Source: Streptomyces poriferorum
GTDB taxonomy: Bacteria; Actinomycetota; Actinomycetes; Streptomycetales; Streptomycetaceae
DNA length: 39,572 bases
Assembly: GCF_019399235.1 (NCBI RefSeq)
Contig: NZ_JAELVH010000062.1
Span: 1 to 39,572 of the forward strand
Reading direction: 5' to 3'
Below are positions 31,747 through 39,572 of the stretch, one piece after another (position 1 is the stretch's first letter; every line of letters starts with the position of its first letter). The position numbers and the translations under genes are program-made. The notes below the pieces were generated by a model that saw only the letters and a program-made list of their open reading frames with translations, made no database searches and was not told the DNA's origin.

Positions 31747-32811
31747 TCACCGCCGCGCCACGTAGTAGACGTTCAGGATGTCGCCCTCGACCCGCTGGGT
31801 GTCGATCCGGCCGAATCCCGCCTCGCCGAGCATCTTCCGGGCGGTCTGCTCACCCCATACGGTGCCCAGACCCTCACCGCCCTCGCCCAGCGACACGCTC
31901 ATGCAGTAGAACACCGAGAAGGTGTACAGCGCCGGGCCCAGCGGGTGGTCGATGTTCTCCTCCAGACGGCTGGACGCCGCGATGTCCCCCATCAGGAACA
32001 CACCGTCCTCGGCCAGCGCGGCGGACACGCAGGCCAGCGTGCGGGCCGGCCGGGCCAGGTCGTGGACGACGTCGAACGCCGTGATCAGGTCGTACGAGCC
32101 CGACACCTCGGCGCAGTCGCCGATGTCGAAGGCTGTGTTGGCCAGCCCCAGCGCGGCGGCCTCGGCACGCGCGGCGGCGATGCCCTCCTCGGACATGTCC
32201 AGCCCCTGGAAACGGCTCGCCGGGAAGGCCCGGGCCAGGACGTTGACCGCGTGACCGTGACCGGTACCGATGTCCAGCACCTCGATGCCCGAGCGGAGCC
32301 GCTCCGTGAGACCGGGCACCAGCGGAACGATCCCGTTCACGAGAGCCAGGTCGAAGACCTCACCGGACTCCTCCGCCTGAAGACCCTGGAACCGCGGATA
32401 CGCCGAGTACGGCAGCCCGCCCCCGGTACGGAACGCCTCCAGCACCTGCTGCTCGACCTCGCCCATCATGCCGAAGTCCTGCGCGATCCTGGCCAGATTG
32501 TCCGGCCCGGCCGCCCGTGTCAGCGAGGCGGCGTGCTCGGGCGGCAGCGCGTACGTGCCCTGCCCGGGCTCGTAGTCGACGAAGCCGCCGACGACCATCG
32601 CGCCCAGCCACTCCCGGACGTAACGCTCGTTCAGACCGGCGGCCCGCGCGATCTCCGCACTAGTGGCGGGCGCCATCCTGGCCATCTCGTCGAACAGACC
32701 GCTCTGGTGACCCAGGCCCGCCATCAGACCCAGGCAGGTGTCGTTCACCACCTGGACCATGCGGCCCGCGAACGCTTCCTGCTTCACCGCATCCGGTGCT
32801 GTGACGGACAT
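31747..32811 (-). CDS. Class I SAM methyltransferase with N-terminal winged helix
   Basis: 354-aa protein of the Rv2258c-like type. An N-terminal winged-helix domain (about 1-90, with TSAEIARAAGLNERYVREWLGAMVVGGFV) precedes a Rossmann methyltransferase domain with motif I VLDIGTGHGHAVNVLA near residue 180, FQGLDMSEEGI, and DLITAFDVVHDLARP. The N-terminal helix-turn-helix in this family usually aids dimerisation and does not bind DNA. The substrate is unknown. The ATG at 32811 has GGAGGAA directly upstream. The 179-base gap to the next gene (32812-32990) holds no gene or clear signal. Confidence 0.88.
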   Translation of the reverse strand: MSVTAPDAVKQEAFAGRMVQVVNDTCLGLMAGLGHQSGLFDEMARMAPATSAEIARAAGLNERYVREWLGAMVVGGFVDYEPGQGTYALPPEHAASLTRAAGPDNLARIAQDFGMMGEVEQQVLEAFRTGGGLPYSAYPRFQGLQAEESGEVFDLALVNGIVPLVPGLTERLRSGIEVLDIGTGHGHAVNVLARAFPASRFQGLDMSEEGIAAARAEAAALGLANTAFDIGDCAEVSGSYDLITAFDVVHDLARPARTLACVSAALAEDGVFLMGDIAASSRLEENIDHPLGPALYTFSVFYCMSVSLGEGGEGLGTVWGEQTARKMLGEAGFGRIDTQRVEGDILNVYYVARR

Positions 32812-32990
32812 CGTTCCTCCTCTCGGTGCCGGGCCACGAGAAGGAGGCGGGACGGACGGACGGCCGCGCTCACGGCGGGCGGCCCGACGAGACGGCGACG
32901 CATACTCTTCTCGCCACGCTACGCCGCACGGGCGCCGGTGGCCGCCCGGGCCGGAGGCCGTTTCCGCGGGTCCGCCGAGCGCACACCGCC

Positions 32991-33680
32991 TCAGCCCGCC
33001 GCCGCCACCAACGCCCCCATCACCCGCACGTCGTCGCCCATCTCCGGATGCCACTGCACCCCGAGCACCCACCCCGGCCCCGGCAGCTCGACCGCCTCCA
33101 CCGTGCCGTCCGCCGCGCGCGCCGAGACCACCAGCCCCGCGCCCAGCCGGTCCACGGCCTGGTGGTGGTAGGTGGGTACGTCGCAGGGGCCGGGCGCCAC
33201 CGAGGCGTACAGCGTCCCCGCGACCGGAGTCACCGTGTGCGTACCGAGCACACCGGTCGTCCCGTCCGGCCCCGTGTGCCCGTCCAGATGCTGCGCCAGC
33301 GTGCCGCCGAGCGCCACGTTCAGCAGCTGCATCCCGCGGCAGATCCCGAGCAGCGGCGTGCCCGACTCCAGCGCCGCCCCGATCAGCGCCGCCTCCCAGC
33401 CGTCCCGCTCCGGCGCGGGCGGCCCGGTCCGCGGGTCGCGCTCCGCCCCGTACCGCGCGGGATCCACATCGGGCCCGCCCGCCACCACCACCGCGTCGAG
33501 CCGGGCCAGCACCGACGCCGCACACTCCGGCTCGTCCGGCGGCAGCAGCACCGCCACCCCGCCCGCCTCCCGGACCAGCCGGGCGTAGCCGGCGGGCAGG
33601 AGCGTCGCCGGAAGGTCCCAGACGCCCCAGCGCGCCGAAGCCACCAGATAGGTACTGATCCCGATCACAGGACGGTTCAT
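32991..33680 (-). CDS. Gamma-glutamyl-gamma-aminobutyrate hydrolase-like (PuuD) amidotransferase
   Basis: 229-aa class-I glutamine-amidotransferase-like hydrolase. The nucleophile Cys is in LLGICRGMQLLN and the His-Glu pair in GVQWHPEMG; PDVDPARYGAE is typical of PuuD. It would release glutamate from a gamma-glutamylated acid at the end of a polyamine or ethanolamine pathway. It is divergent from the GlnA4-like synthetase with an inverted repeat between them, so the two are probably co-regulated. The ATG at 33680 (MNRPVIGIS) fits the family start; the upstream in-frame ATG would add unconserved residues over the promoter. Confidence 0.88.
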   Translation of the reverse strand: MNRPVIGISTYLVASARWGVWDLPATLLPAGYARLVREAGGVAVLLPPDEPECAASVLARLDAVVVAGGPDVDPARYGAERDPRTGPPAPERDGWEAALIGAALESGTPLLGICRGMQLLNVALGGTLAQHLDGHTGPDGTTGVLGTHTVTPVAGTLYASVAPGPCDVPTYHHQAVDRLGAGLVVSARAADGTVEAVELPGPGWVLGVQWHPEMGDDVRVMGALVAAAG

Positions 33681-33728
33681 CGGACGCCTCACTTCACTCG
33701 CACGGCACGCGGAACGAACCGGCACCGT

Positions 33729-33762
33729 ATCCAAATCCCTTGCCCCGCCCGTAGATTTGGAT
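33729..33762. promoter_or_regulatory. Inverted repeat between puuD-like and glnA4-like genes
   Basis: ATCCAAATC (33729-33737), 16 bases, GATTTGGAT (33754-33762): a perfect 9+9 inverted repeat in the 114-base divergent gap. It is AT-rich against its surroundings and a likely shared operator. Confidence 0.7.
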
Positions 33763-33794
33763 CATCTGTCGGCCCGCGAGGAGAGGATCCATCC

Positions 33795-35162
33795 GTGTCC
33801 GACCGAACAGCCCCGCTCGCCGTCGAGGAACTCCGCCTCCTCGTCGACAGCGGTGAGATCGACACCGTGGTCCTGGCCTTCCCCGACATGCAGGGACGCC
33901 TCCAGGGCAAGCGCTTCGCCGCCGCCTTCTTCCTCGACGAGGTCGTCCGGCACGGCACCGAGGGCTGCAACTACCTCCTGGCCGTCGACACCGACATGAA
34001 CACCGTCGACGGGTACGCCATGTCCTCCTGGGACCGCGGCTACGGCGACTTCGCCATGCACCCCGACCTCACCACCCTGCGCATGGTGCCGTGGAACGAG
34101 GCCACCGCGATGGTCACCGCAGACCTCGCCTGGGCCGACGGCTCACCCGTCACCGCCGCGCCCCGCCAGATCCTGCGCCGCCAGCTGGAACGCCTCGCCG
34201 AGCACGGCTACACGGCCCACGTCGGCACCGAGCTCGAGTTCATCGTCTTCAAGGACACCTACGAACAGGCCTGGGACCGCGGCTACCGCGACCTGACGCC
34301 GGTCAACCAGTACAACGTCGACTACTCCGTCCTCGGCACCGGCCGCGTCGAACCGCTGCTGCGCCGCATCCGCAACGAGATGGCGGGCGCGGGACTCACC
34401 GTCGAGTCGGCCAAGGGCGAGTGCAACCCCGGACAGCACGAGATCGTGTTCCGGTACGACGAGGCCCTGGTCACCTGCGACCAGCACGCCGTCTACAAGA
34501 CGGGCGCCAAGGAGATCGCCGCGCAGGAGGGCGTCGCGCTCACCTTCATGGCCAAGTTCAACGAGCGCGAGGGCAACTCCTGCCACATCCACCTCTCGCT
34601 CCGCTCCACCGGCGCGCCCGGACGCAGCGTCATGGCGGACACCGACGGCACCATGGCCCCGGTGATGCGCCACTTCCTGGCCGGCCAGCTCGCCGCCCTG
34701 CGCGACTTCTCGCTCCTGTACGCGCCGAACATCAACTCCTACAAGCGCTTCCAGCCGGGCTCCTTCGCCCCGACCGCCGTCGCCTGGGGCCACGACAACC
34801 GCACCTGCGCCCTGCGCGTCGTAGGCCACGGCCAGTCCCTGCGCCTGGAGAACCGCCTTCCCGGCGGCGACGTCAACCCGTACCTCGCCGTCGCCGGACT
34901 CGTCGCCGCGGGCCTGTACGGCATCGAGCACGCCCTGGAACTCCCCGAACCGTGCGAGGGCAACGCCTACGCCGCCGCGTACGACCACGTCCCCACCAGC
35001 CTGCGCGATGCGGCCGGACTCTGGGAGCACAGCGAGATCGCCCGCGAGGCCTTCGGCGACGAAGTCGTCGCGCACTACCGCAACATGGCACGCGTCGAAC
35101 TCGACGCCTTCGACGCAGCGGTGACCGACTGGGAGCTCCGACGCTCCTTCGAACGCCTGTGA
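33795..35162 (+). CDS. glnA4: Glutamine-synthetase-like gamma-glutamylamine ligase (GlnA4-like)
   Basis: 455-aa type-I-like glutamine synthetase homologue. The active-site blocks are GTELEFIVF, GECNPGQHEIVFRYDEALVTCD, GNSCHIHLSLRS, SYKRFQPGSFAPT, RTCALRVVG and LENRLPGGDVNPYLA. It lies with aldehyde dehydrogenase, SDR and PuuD-like genes and not with nitrogen regulators, so it is probably a gamma-glutamylating enzyme. The context matches S. coelicolor GlnA4 (SCO1613), reported as gamma-glutamylethanolamide synthetase. Product from ethanolamine: gamma-glutamylethanolamide. The GTG at 33795 has AGGAGAGG about 9 bases upstream. Other amines are possible; GlnA3-type polyamine activity cannot be excluded. 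Confidence 0.88.
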   Translation: MSDRTAPLAVEELRLLVDSGEIDTVVLAFPDMQGRLQGKRFAAAFFLDEVVRHGTEGCNYLLAVDTDMNTVDGYAMSSWDRGYGDFAMHPDLTTLRMVPWNEATAMVTADLAWADGSPVTAAPRQILRRQLERLAEHGYTAHVGTELEFIVFKDTYEQAWDRGYRDLTPVNQYNVDYSVLGTGRVEPLLRRIRNEMAGAGLTVESAKGECNPGQHEIVFRYDEALVTCDQHAVYKTGAKEIAAQEGVALTFMAKFNEREGNSCHIHLSLRSTGAPGRSVMADTDGTMAPVMRHFLAGQLAALRDFSLLYAPNINSYKRFQPGSFAPTAVAWGHDNRTCALRVVGHGQSLRLENRLPGGDVNPYLAVAGLVAAGLYGIEHALELPEPCEGNAYAAAYDHVPTSLRDAAGLWEHSEIAREAFGDEVVAHYRNMARVELDAFDAAVTDWELRRSFERL

Positions 35163-36535
35163 GGACCCTCTTGACCCGCGAGCACCAGGTACTGAACCCG
35201 GCGACGGAGGAACTCCTCGCCACCGTCCCCGCCACCACGGCGGCCGAGGTGCACACCGCCGTCGGCCGCGCCGCCGCGGCCCAGCAGGTCTGGGCCGCGC
35301 TCGCCCCCGCCGACCGGGCCCGGCTGCTGCGCCGGTTCGCCGTCGCCGTCGACTCCCGCACCGAGGAACTGGCCCGGCTGGAGGTGCGGGAGGCCGGGCA
35401 CACGATCGGCAACGCGCGCTGGGAGGCGGGCAACGTCCGCGATCTGCTCGACTTCGCCGCCGGGGGAGTGGAGCGGCTCAGCGGCCGGCAGATCCCCGTC
35501 CCCGGCGGCATCGACCTCACGCTGCTCGAACCCCTCGGCGTCATCGGGGTGATCGCCCCGTGGAACTTCCCCATGCCGATCGCCGCCTGGGGGACGGCCC
35601 CCGCCCTCGCCGCGGGCAACGCCGTGATCCTCAAACCCGCCGAGACCACCCCGCTGACCGCGCTCCGGCTCGCGGAGCTCGCCCGGGAGGCAGGCCTCCC
35701 CGAACACCTCTTCCAGGTGCTGCCGGGCGCCGGCGACGAGGCCGGCAACGCGCTGGTCGAGCATCCCGGAGTCCCCAAGATCGTCTTCACGGGCTCCACC
35801 CGCGTCGGCAGACAGATCATGGCCAAGTGCGCCGAGCACGTGAAGCGGATCACCCTCGAACTCGGCGGCAAGAGCCCCAACATCGTCTTCGCCGACGCCG
35901 ACCTCGAAGCCGCCGCTGCCGCCGCCCCGCTGTCCTTCCTGGACAACGCCGGGCAGGACTGCTGCGCCCGCACCCGGATCCTCGTCCAGCGCTCCGTGTA
36001 CGACCGCTTCCTGGAACTCCTCGCCCCGGCCCTCGCAGCGGTGGTCGTCGGCGACCCCGCCGACGAGAAGACACAGATGGGCCCGCTCATCTCACGTACC
36101 CAGCTGGAACGGGTACGGGCCTACGTCCCCGAGGACGCCGCCGGGCTCCGCGGCAGCGCGCCCGGGGGCCCCGGATTCTGGTTCCCGCCGACCGTCCTCA
36201 CCGGTGTACCCGCACACGCGCCCGTCGCCACCGAGGAGGTCTTCGGACCGGTCGCCGTCGTCCTGCCCTTCGAGGACGAGGCGGACGCCGTCCGGCTCGC
36301 CAACGCCACCGACTACGGCCTCGCGGGCTCTCTCTGGACCCGCGACGTGGGACGCGCGCTGCGCGTCGCGCAGGCCGTCCGCGCGGGCAACCTCTCCGTC
36401 AACTCCCACTCCGCGGTCCGCTACTGGACCCCGTTCGGCGGCTTCAAACAGTCCGGCCTCGGCCGCGAACTGGGCCCGGACGCCCTCACCGCCTTCACCG
36501 AAACCAAGAACGTCTTCCTCAGCACGGAGGCCTGA
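35159..36535 (+). CDS. NAD(P)-dependent aldehyde dehydrogenase
   Basis: 458-aa aldehyde dehydrogenase. Cofactor region GVIAPWNFPMPIAAWGTAPALAAGN, general base Glu in ITLELGGKSPN, catalytic Cys in LDNAGQDCCARTR (a Cys pair), and the C-terminal FGGFKQSGLGRELG are all present. It would oxidise the aldehyde formed from the gamma-glutamylated alcohol or amine. The GTG at 35159 overlaps the glnA4 stop (GTGA); a TTG at 35171 with GAGG upstream is an alternative. It is followed 5 bases later by the SDR gene. Confidence 0.9.
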   Translation: MRTLLTREHQVLNPATEELLATVPATTAAEVHTAVGRAAAAQQVWAALAPADRARLLRRFAVAVDSRTEELARLEVREAGHTIGNARWEAGNVRDLLDFAAGGVERLSGRQIPVPGGIDLTLLEPLGVIGVIAPWNFPMPIAAWGTAPALAAGNAVILKPAETTPLTALRLAELAREAGLPEHLFQVLPGAGDEAGNALVEHPGVPKIVFTGSTRVGRQIMAKCAEHVKRITLELGGKSPNIVFADADLEAAAAAAPLSFLDNAGQDCCARTRILVQRSVYDRFLELLAPALAAVVVGDPADEKTQMGPLISRTQLERVRAYVPEDAAGLRGSAPGGPGFWFPPTVLTGVPAHAPVATEEVFGPVAVVLPFEDEADAVRLANATDYGLAGSLWTRDVGRALRVAQAVRAGNLSVNSHSAVRYWTPFGGFKQSGLGRELGPDALTAFTETKNVFLSTEA

Positions 36536-36540
36536 ACGGT

Positions 36541-37329
36541 ATGACCACGGACAACGGGAACATCTGCCGCCGCCTCGTAGGCCGCACCGCCGTCATCACC
36601 GGCGCCGGCAGCGGCATCGGCCTCGCCACCGCCCACCGGCTCGCCTCCGAGGGAGCGCACGTGGTCTGCGGAGACATCGACGAGACCGCGGGCAGGGCGG
36701 CCGCCGAAGCGGTCGGCGGCATCTTCGTACGCGTGGACGTCACCGACCCCGAACAGGTCGAGGCACTGTTCAAGGCGGCGTACGACACCTACGGCTCCGT
36801 CGACATCGCCTTCAACAACGCGGGCATCTCACCGCCCGACGACGACTCCATCCTCACCACCGGACTGGAGGCGTGGAAGCGCGTCCAGGACGTCAACCTC
36901 ACCTCCGTCTACCTGTGCTGCAAGGCGGCCCTGCCCTACATGCGGCGCCAGGGCCGGGGCTCGATCATCAACACCGCCTCCTTCGTCGCCAGAATGGGGG
37001 CGGCGACCTCCCAGATCTCGTACACCGCCTCCAAGGGCGGCGTGCTGGCGATGTCGCGCGAGCTGGGCGTCCAGTTCGCCCGCGAGGGCATCCGGGTCAA
37101 CGCCCTGTGCCCGGGGCCGGTGAACACCCCGCTGCTCCGGGAACTCTTCGCCAAGGACCCGGAGCGCGCGGCCCGCCGGCTCGTGCACATTCCGCTCGGC
37201 CGGTTCGCCGAGGCGAACGAGATCGCGGCCGCCGTCGCGTTCCTGGCGAGCGACGACTCCTCGTTCGTCAACGCCACCGACTTCCTCGTCGACGGCGGGA
37301 TCTCCGGGGCGTACGTCACACCGCTGTAG
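36541..37329 (+). CDS. Short-chain dehydrogenase/reductase
   Basis: 262-aa classical SDR. Cofactor motif TGAGSGIG near residue 20, with Asp in VCGDID favouring NAD; NNAG near 92; catalytic Ser/Tyr/Lys in INTASFVARMGAATSQISYTASKGG. Third gene of the glnA4 operon, so it may oxidise the alcohol group of gamma-glutamylethanolamide to the aldehyde used by the dehydrogenase encoded upstream. That step order is an inference. The ATG at 36541 follows the aldehyde dehydrogenase stop by 5 bases. Confidence 0.9.
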   Translation: MTTDNGNICRRLVGRTAVITGAGSGIGLATAHRLASEGAHVVCGDIDETAGRAAAEAVGGIFVRVDVTDPEQVEALFKAAYDTYGSVDIAFNNAGISPPDDDSILTTGLEAWKRVQDVNLTSVYLCCKAALPYMRRQGRGSIINTASFVARMGAATSQISYTASKGGVLAMSRELGVQFAREGIRVNALCPGPVNTPLLRELFAKDPERAARRLVHIPLGRFAEANEIAAAVAFLASDDSSFVNATDFLVDGGISGAYVTPL

Positions 37330-37360
37330 GGCCCCTGCGCCGGGAACCTAAGGTGGGGCG

Positions 37361-38296
37361 ATGAGCAACGCGACACCGCCCGGCTGGTACCCGGACACGG
37401 CCGCCCCCGGCAACGAGCGGTGGTGGGACGGGGCGGGCTGGACCGCCCACACGCGCCCGTCCGCCACCGTGATCCAGCGGCCCGTGCCCGGCCGGGGCGA
37501 CGGCGGGGCCGGCGCCTCGGCTGCCAGGACCGTCGCGCTCGTGGCCACCGGTGTGGCGGTCGTCGTGGTGGCCGTGACGGGCGCGATGCTGCTCAACCGG
37601 GGCGACGGCACCGAACCCACCGCGCCCCGGTCGGACCGTTCCGCCCCGAGCTCCGCCGACACCGCCGACGGAGCCCCCGGCGACGACAGTCCGTCGCCGG
37701 ACCCCTCAGCGGCCGGCGAGGACCCCGACGTGCTCGTCGACCAGCTCAACGGCATCACGCTGCCGATCCCGGACGGCTGGGAGCGGGTCGAGCATCCCGT
37801 CGACGAGATGCTCACGATGCGTACGGCCGACTCCGAGGCCTACTACTGCCCCGGTACCTCCTCCGCACTCTGCTATCACGGCACGGTGACCGTCCGCACC
37901 GCAGGCGGCACCGACCCCGCCACGCCCGAGGCGATCGCCAAGAAGGACATCGTCGCCGCGGCTGACCGGGCATATGAGGAGGACATCATCGGCCGGCCCA
38001 TCCACGGCGGCATCATGTCCCACCGTCAGATCGCCGCCGGCCCGGTCAGCGTCGCCGGACGCACCGGATACCAGGTGCGCTGGCGGGTCGTCACCGGCAA
38101 GGGGCCGGGCGGCTATGTGCAGTCGCTCGTCTTCCCGTCAGCCGTCGGCAGCGAGTCGCCCGTCGTCGTGCGCTACGCCTTCGACGCCGGGCCCGACGGC
38201 GTGCCACTCGCCCTCATGGACACCCTCACCCAGGGCATCCGGCCCCTCGGCGACAGCGAGACCGGCGGCGGCGTCGGCAGCTCCGTCGCCCCCTGA
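37361..38296 (+). CDS. DUF2510 single-pass membrane protein
   Basis: 311-aa protein with an N-terminal DUF2510 motif (PPGWYPDTAAPGNERWWDGAGWTAHTRP, residues 6-33), one transmembrane helix (about 54-77), a low-complexity Asp/Pro/Ser linker, and an extracellular domain of about 180 residues (DQLNGITLPIPDGWERVEHPV and onward) that carries a Cys pair (YYCPGTSSALCYHG). The function is unknown. It has its own start 31 bases after the SDR stop, with AGGTGGGG upstream, and may be independent of the glnA4 operon. Confidence 0.86.
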   Translation: MSNATPPGWYPDTAAPGNERWWDGAGWTAHTRPSATVIQRPVPGRGDGGAGASAARTVALVATGVAVVVVAVTGAMLLNRGDGTEPTAPRSDRSAPSSADTADGAPGDDSPSPDPSAAGEDPDVLVDQLNGITLPIPDGWERVEHPVDEMLTMRTADSEAYYCPGTSSALCYHGTVTVRTAGGTDPATPEAIAKKDIVAAADRAYEEDIIGRPIHGGIMSHRQIAAGPVSVAGRTGYQVRWRVVTGKGPGGYVQSLVFPSAVGSESPVVVRYAFDAGPDGVPLALMDTLTQGIRPLGDSETGGGVGSSVAP

Positions 38297-38297
38297 G

Positions 38298-38314
38298 GAG
38301 CCGGCGGGCGGCTC
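38298..38314. terminator. Short hairpin between convergent DUF2510 and aldolase genes
   Basis: GAGCCG (38298-38303) pairs with CGGCTC (38309-38314), loop of 5. It fills the 16-base gap between two convergent stops. Confidence 0.45.
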
Positions 38315-39515
38315 AGAGGAACGTACGGCCCTCGCCCCGGTACGTCGGCACGGTCGCCGTCACCCGGTCCCCCTCGATCAGCTGGAGCTCGTCGAACCGC
38401 TCGCACAGCTCACCGGCCTTCGCGTGCCTGAACCACACCTTGTCGCCGATCAGCAGATCGTCGGCCGCGGCGCCGAGCAACGGGGTCTGCACCTCGCCCG
38501 GGCCCTCCTGCGGGTCGTAGCGCAGGCCCTCCGGCAGATACGGGACCGGCAGCCGGTCCGCACCCGCGGCCCCGGACGCCGGATAACCGCCACCGAGCAC
38601 CGTCACCACGCCCACCCCGGGCCGGCGCACCACGGGCTGGGCGAACAGGGCCGCCGGGCGCGCCGTGAACGAGGTGTAGTTGTCGAACAGCCGCGGCACG
38701 TAGAGGCCGGAACCGGCCGCGATCTCCGTGACCGCGGCCTCCGCCGCGGTGTGCTGCACGCTCCCGGTGCCACCGCCGTTCACGAACTCCAGGTCCGGCG
38801 CCACGGCCCGTACCGCCCGCACCACCTCGGCCCGCCGGGCCGCCAGCTCCCGGCGGCCCGTGGCCTGCATCAGCCGGATCGCCCGGGAGCGCAGCGGCCG
38901 GCCCGCGAGCGAGTCGCCGACCCCGGCGATATGCCCCTCGTACGCCATCAGCCCCACCAGCCGGAAACCGGGCCGGCGGGCGACGGACCTGGCCAGCTCC
39001 GCCAGTTGGGCGGGGGAGCGCAGCGGCGAACGCAGCGCCCCGATCCTGACCCGGCCGCCGAGCATCCGCAGCGAGGTGTCCAGCTCCAGACAGACCCGGA
39101 TCTCCTCCGTGCCCCCCGCCCGCGCCGCGTCGATCAGTTCCAGCTGGGAGTGGTCGTCCACCATCACGGTCACGGCGGCGGCCAGTTTCGGGTCGGCGGC
39201 CAGTTCGGCGAAGGCCGAGCGGTCGGCCGAGGGATAGGCGAGCAGGACGTCCTCGAACCCGGCCCGCGCCAGCCACAGCGACTCGGCGAGGGTGAACGAC
39301 ATGATCCCGGCGAAACCGGGCCGCGCCAGCACCCGCTCCAGCAGCGCCCGGCAGCGCACCGATTTGCTCGCCACCCGGATCGGCTTCCCCGCCGCACGCC
39401 GGACGAGATCGTCGGCATTGGCGTCGAACGCCTCCAGATCGACGACGGCGATCGGGGCGTCGAGATGGGCGGTGGCCCGGTTGTAACGGGTCCGGTCAGC
39501 GGCGCGGGCAGTCAT
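38313..39515 (-). CDS. PLP-dependent amino-acid deaminase/aldolase (DSD1/D-Thr aldolase family)
   Basis: 400-aa fold-type-III PLP enzyme. The alanine-racemase-like N-terminal barrel starts with DAPIAVVDLEAFDANADDLVRRA; the PLP Lys is in RVASKSVRC near residue 51; the phosphate-binding region is VNGGGTGSVQHT. The C-terminal D-serine-dehydratase-like domain has GGGYPASG, KVWFRHAKAGELCERFDEL, with the His and Cys that bind metal in relatives. It probably cleaves or deaminates a D-beta-hydroxy amino acid. The ATG at 39515 was the only plausible start. The upstream region is cut off by the window end. Confidence 0.87.
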   Translation of the reverse strand: MTARAADRTRYNRATAHLDAPIAVVDLEAFDANADDLVRRAAGKPIRVASKSVRCRALLERVLARPGFAGIMSFTLAESLWLARAGFEDVLLAYPSADRSAFAELAADPKLAAAVTVMVDDHSQLELIDAARAGGTEEIRVCLELDTSLRMLGGRVRIGALRSPLRSPAQLAELARSVARRPGFRLVGLMAYEGHIAGVGDSLAGRPLRSRAIRLMQATGRRELAARRAEVVRAVRAVAPDLEFVNGGGTGSVQHTAAEAAVTEIAAGSGLYVPRLFDNYTSFTARPAALFAQPVVRRPGVGVVTVLGGGYPASGAAGADRLPVPYLPEGLRYDPQEGPGEVQTPLLGAAADDLLIGDKVWFRHAKAGELCERFDELQLIEGDRVTATVPTYRGEGRTFL

Positions 39516-39556
39516 GGCCGCAGCTTGCCAGACAGCTGTACCGCTGGGTAGGGGGA

Positions 39557-39572
39557 CGATCTGCGCAGATCG
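39557..39572. repeat. Perfect 16-bp palindrome at the right edge
   Basis: CGATCTGC-GCAGATCG, the last 16 bases of the window, is its own reverse complement. Together with the inverted repeat at bases 1-77 it suggests that both ends are contig ends. Bases 39516-39556 hold no gene. Confidence 0.75.

Noticed and set aside
32812..32990. Small gene between the methyltransferase and puuD-like genes
   Set aside because: Open frames here lack start signals and coding bias; it is treated as non-coding.

Overview
The window is high-GC DNA with strong G/C third-position bias, many GTG starts and 4-bp stop/start overlaps. Gene content (SigK/RskA, a DmdR-type iron box, DUF2510, SPW-repeat and GlnA4-like proteins) points to an actinomycete, most likely Streptomyces. 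From memory, the order of the osmoprotectant transporter and the GlnA4 cluster resembles the S. coelicolor SCO1611-SCO1621 neighbourhood; this was not searched. Both window ends are inverted repeats, which suggests the window is one complete contig of a draft assembly. There are 35 protein-coding genes (one small and possibly frameshifted, one probably inactivated by an internal deletion). No tRNA, rRNA, CRISPR array, transposase or prophage gene was seen.

Region 1 (1-10.75 kb): a minus-strand operon of two DUF1989 proteins, a biotin-dependent urea/guanidine carboxylase and allophanate hydrolase. This set fits guanidine breakdown to ammonia and CO2. A divergent TetR gene follows, then an SPW-repeat membrane protein and a permease/ADP-ribosylglycohydrolase pair. 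The same 14-bp palindrome with the same flank lies before the DUF1989 operon and before the permease, so both are probably one TetR regulon.

Region 2 (10.8-20.1 kb): a SigK regulon. A fasciclin lipoprotein and a membrane molybdopterin oxidoreductase are on the minus strand. A divergent five-gene lipid-modification operon (flavoprotein, DUF1365, two cyclopropane-fatty-acid-synthase-like methyltransferases, DUF1295) is on the plus strand and ends facing rskA and sigK. Three promoters with CCAATCC, a 15-nt spacer and a CGAA-type -10 precede sigK, the oxidoreductase and the lipid operon. The oxidoreductase appears to lack the half of its Moco domain that carries the catalytic Cys.

Region 3 (20.2-24.5 kb): an ABA4-like protein and an integral membrane protein with a divergent MerR regulator, an iron-box-controlled siderophore-interacting protein, and a stand-alone 5'-3' exonuclease. 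Degenerate 13-14 bp tandem repeats occupy two intergenic gaps.

Region 4 (24.5-31.7 kb): a glycine-betaine-type ABC transporter whose permease is fused to two tandem substrate-binding domains. It is preceded by a potential three-way-junction RNA followed directly by a terminator-like hairpin, the best candidate here for an undescribed cis-regulatory RNA. An XRE-cupin regulator, a TDT-family transporter with divergent LysR regulator, and a small ORF follow.

Region 5 (31.7-39.5 kb): a methyltransferase, then a divergent gamma-glutamyl cluster (class-I amidotransferase hydrolase against GlnA4-like synthetase, aldehyde dehydrogenase and SDR) that fits ethanolamine or monoamine use, then a DUF2510 membrane protein and a PLP-dependent amino-acid deaminase/aldolase.
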